A stretch of 7,404 nt of DNA from Acidobacteriaceae bacterium (GTDB taxonomy: Bacteria > Acidobacteriota > Terriglobia > Terriglobales > Acidobacteriaceae), in contig WQYS01000109.1 in the NCBI GenBank assembly GCA_009781125.1, positions 1 through 7,404 on the forward strand, given 5' to 3'. The notes beneath the pieces are model-generated. The model had not been told where the DNA came from and ran no database searches. It saw only the letters and a list, made by a program, of their open reading frames with translations. The position numbers and the translations under genes are program-made. Shown one piece after another: positions 6,848 to 7,404 of this stretch (its first letter is position 1; the number at the start of each line of letters is the position of its first letter).

Positions 6848-6878
6848 CACAAAGGCCGCCATCTCTGGCGGCCTTGTG
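6848..6878 (-). terminator. GC-rich hairpin terminator after the radical SAM gene
   Basis: AAGGCCGCC (6852-6860) and GGCGGCCTT (6867-6875) form a perfect 9-bp stem with a 6-base loop. CAC/GTG extends it across one bulged A (6851). It begins about 30 bases past the stop codon of the radical SAM gene. The following T-run on the minus strand is short (TTTGTG), so the termination is less canonical, but position and stem strength support it. Confidence 0.75.
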
Positions 6879-6905
6879 ATTCTGGTTCAGTCTGCCAAGA
6901 AGAGG

Positions 6906-7404
6906 TTACTTGCTGGCAACCGGCTCTTCGGCTTCGACGGGCTCGGCAGTTTTAATGTCTCCCAGGGAGACAAAGTTCGGCTCCTCCCGCTCGCCGAGAA
7001 TCTCGCGGCGGTAGAGCTTCGCCATGCGCGCGTTCTCCGAATCCTGACGGAGCTTCGCGTCGCGGTTGCGAATCTTCTCCTCGCGGGCGTTCTTGGCGAC
7101 GCCGCTATTGTCGAAGGTGTGGTTGGCCTCGGCGTTGACGTGCGCCTCGTTGAGAACCAGGTCGTACTTCTCCTGCTTCTCCAGGCCCACCTTCTTGCCG
7201 CCGGCGAAGATCTCGTGACGCCCATGCTCCTCGTACCACTTCGTAAGAGTGGAGTTCATGTGCATCTTCTCGACGATCTGGCGCCAGCCCACGCCCGTGT
7301 TGTAGGCGCAGAAGCTGATCTCGCCCTCCTGCGTCGCGTAGGGGATGATGCACTGCTCGGTGCGGCGGAAGTCGTAGGTCCACAGGTCCTGGAACCACAT
7401 GCCC
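6906..7404 (-). CDS. Radical SAM protein, C-terminal part (5' end outside window)
   Basis: The last 165 residues plus one upstream codon are present, ending at TAA (6906-6908). The Met codon at 7398-7400 is internal, because the frame is open to the edge. The fragment has YDFRRTEQCIIPYATQEGE, then ISFCAYNTGVGWRQIVEKMH, two cysteines in conserved-looking positions. A charged segment rich in Glu, Lys and Arg and an acidic Pro/Glu tail ending EEPVASK follow. I recognise the block as the C-terminal region of a family of radical SAM proteins in Acidobacteriota. Its pattern Y-D-x-x-R-x-x-x-C-x-I-x-Y-A-T-x-x-G and F-C-x-Y-N resembles the ends of tetraether-lipid-synthase-like (Tes) proteins, which couple lipid tails. 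The CxxxCxxC cluster site is outside the window, so the subfamily assignment is tentative. It is followed by a hairpin terminator and appears to end its own unit. Confidence 0.8.
   Translation of the reverse strand, partial: GMWFQDLWTYDFRRTEQCIIPYATQEGEISFCAYNTGVGWRQIVEKMHMNSTLTKWYEEHGRHEIFAGGKKVGLEKQEKYDLVLNEAHVNAEANHTFDNSGVAKNAREEKIRNRDAKLRQDSENARMAKLYRREILGEREEPNFVSLGDIKTAEPVEAEEPVASK

Noticed and set aside
6887..7225. Two alternative minus-strand frames (6887-7225 and 7105-7398) over the radical SAM gene
   Set aside because: Both give Arg-rich low-quality products, while the third frame shows clear family motifs.

Overview
The window looks like chromosomal DNA of an Acidobacteriota member, most likely class Terriglobia. 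This rests on the radical SAM C-terminus at the right edge and on the style of the giant secreted protein (NHL propellers alternating with Ig-like and ASH-like domains), both of which I associate with that group. It is an inference from recognition, not from a search. All confidently identified genes are read from the minus strand.

Right edge (6906-7404): the last 166 residues of a radical SAM protein, followed by a GC-rich hairpin terminator. A possible promoter and then a tRNA-Val(GAC) gene (6689-6765, with encoded CCA) come next. Directly against the 3' end of the tRNA, on the opposite strand, lies what I read as a frameshifted remnant of a tyrosine recombinase (about 6390-6694). This is the layout left when an element integrates into a tRNA 3' end and its integrase later decays. 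The rest of 5955-6389 is AT-richer and mostly non-coding. It contains a candidate promoter, small inverted repeats and no gene I can defend.

Left four fifths (1-5954): one uninterrupted minus-strand reading frame, starting at an ATG at 5952-5954 and running off the left edge after 1984 codons without a stop. It encodes an exported protein. A hydrophobic signal peptide is followed by three separate six-bladed NHL-type beta-propellers, separated by ASH-like domains and Ig-like domains. The order is propeller 1, ASH, propeller 2, ASH, Ig, Ig, ASH, propeller 3, ASH, putative-Ig, Ig, then the start of a further ASH-like domain. Conserved cysteine pairs recur in the blades, which suits an extracytoplasmic protein. 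No enzymatic domain is visible, and the C-terminal anchor, if any, is outside the window.

Most worth a second look: the giant triple-propeller protein itself; the three T-tracts inside its signal-peptide codons and a C7 tract further in, which could be slippage-prone; the integrase remnant at the tRNA; and the possible membrane-spanning-lipid role of the radical SAM protein.
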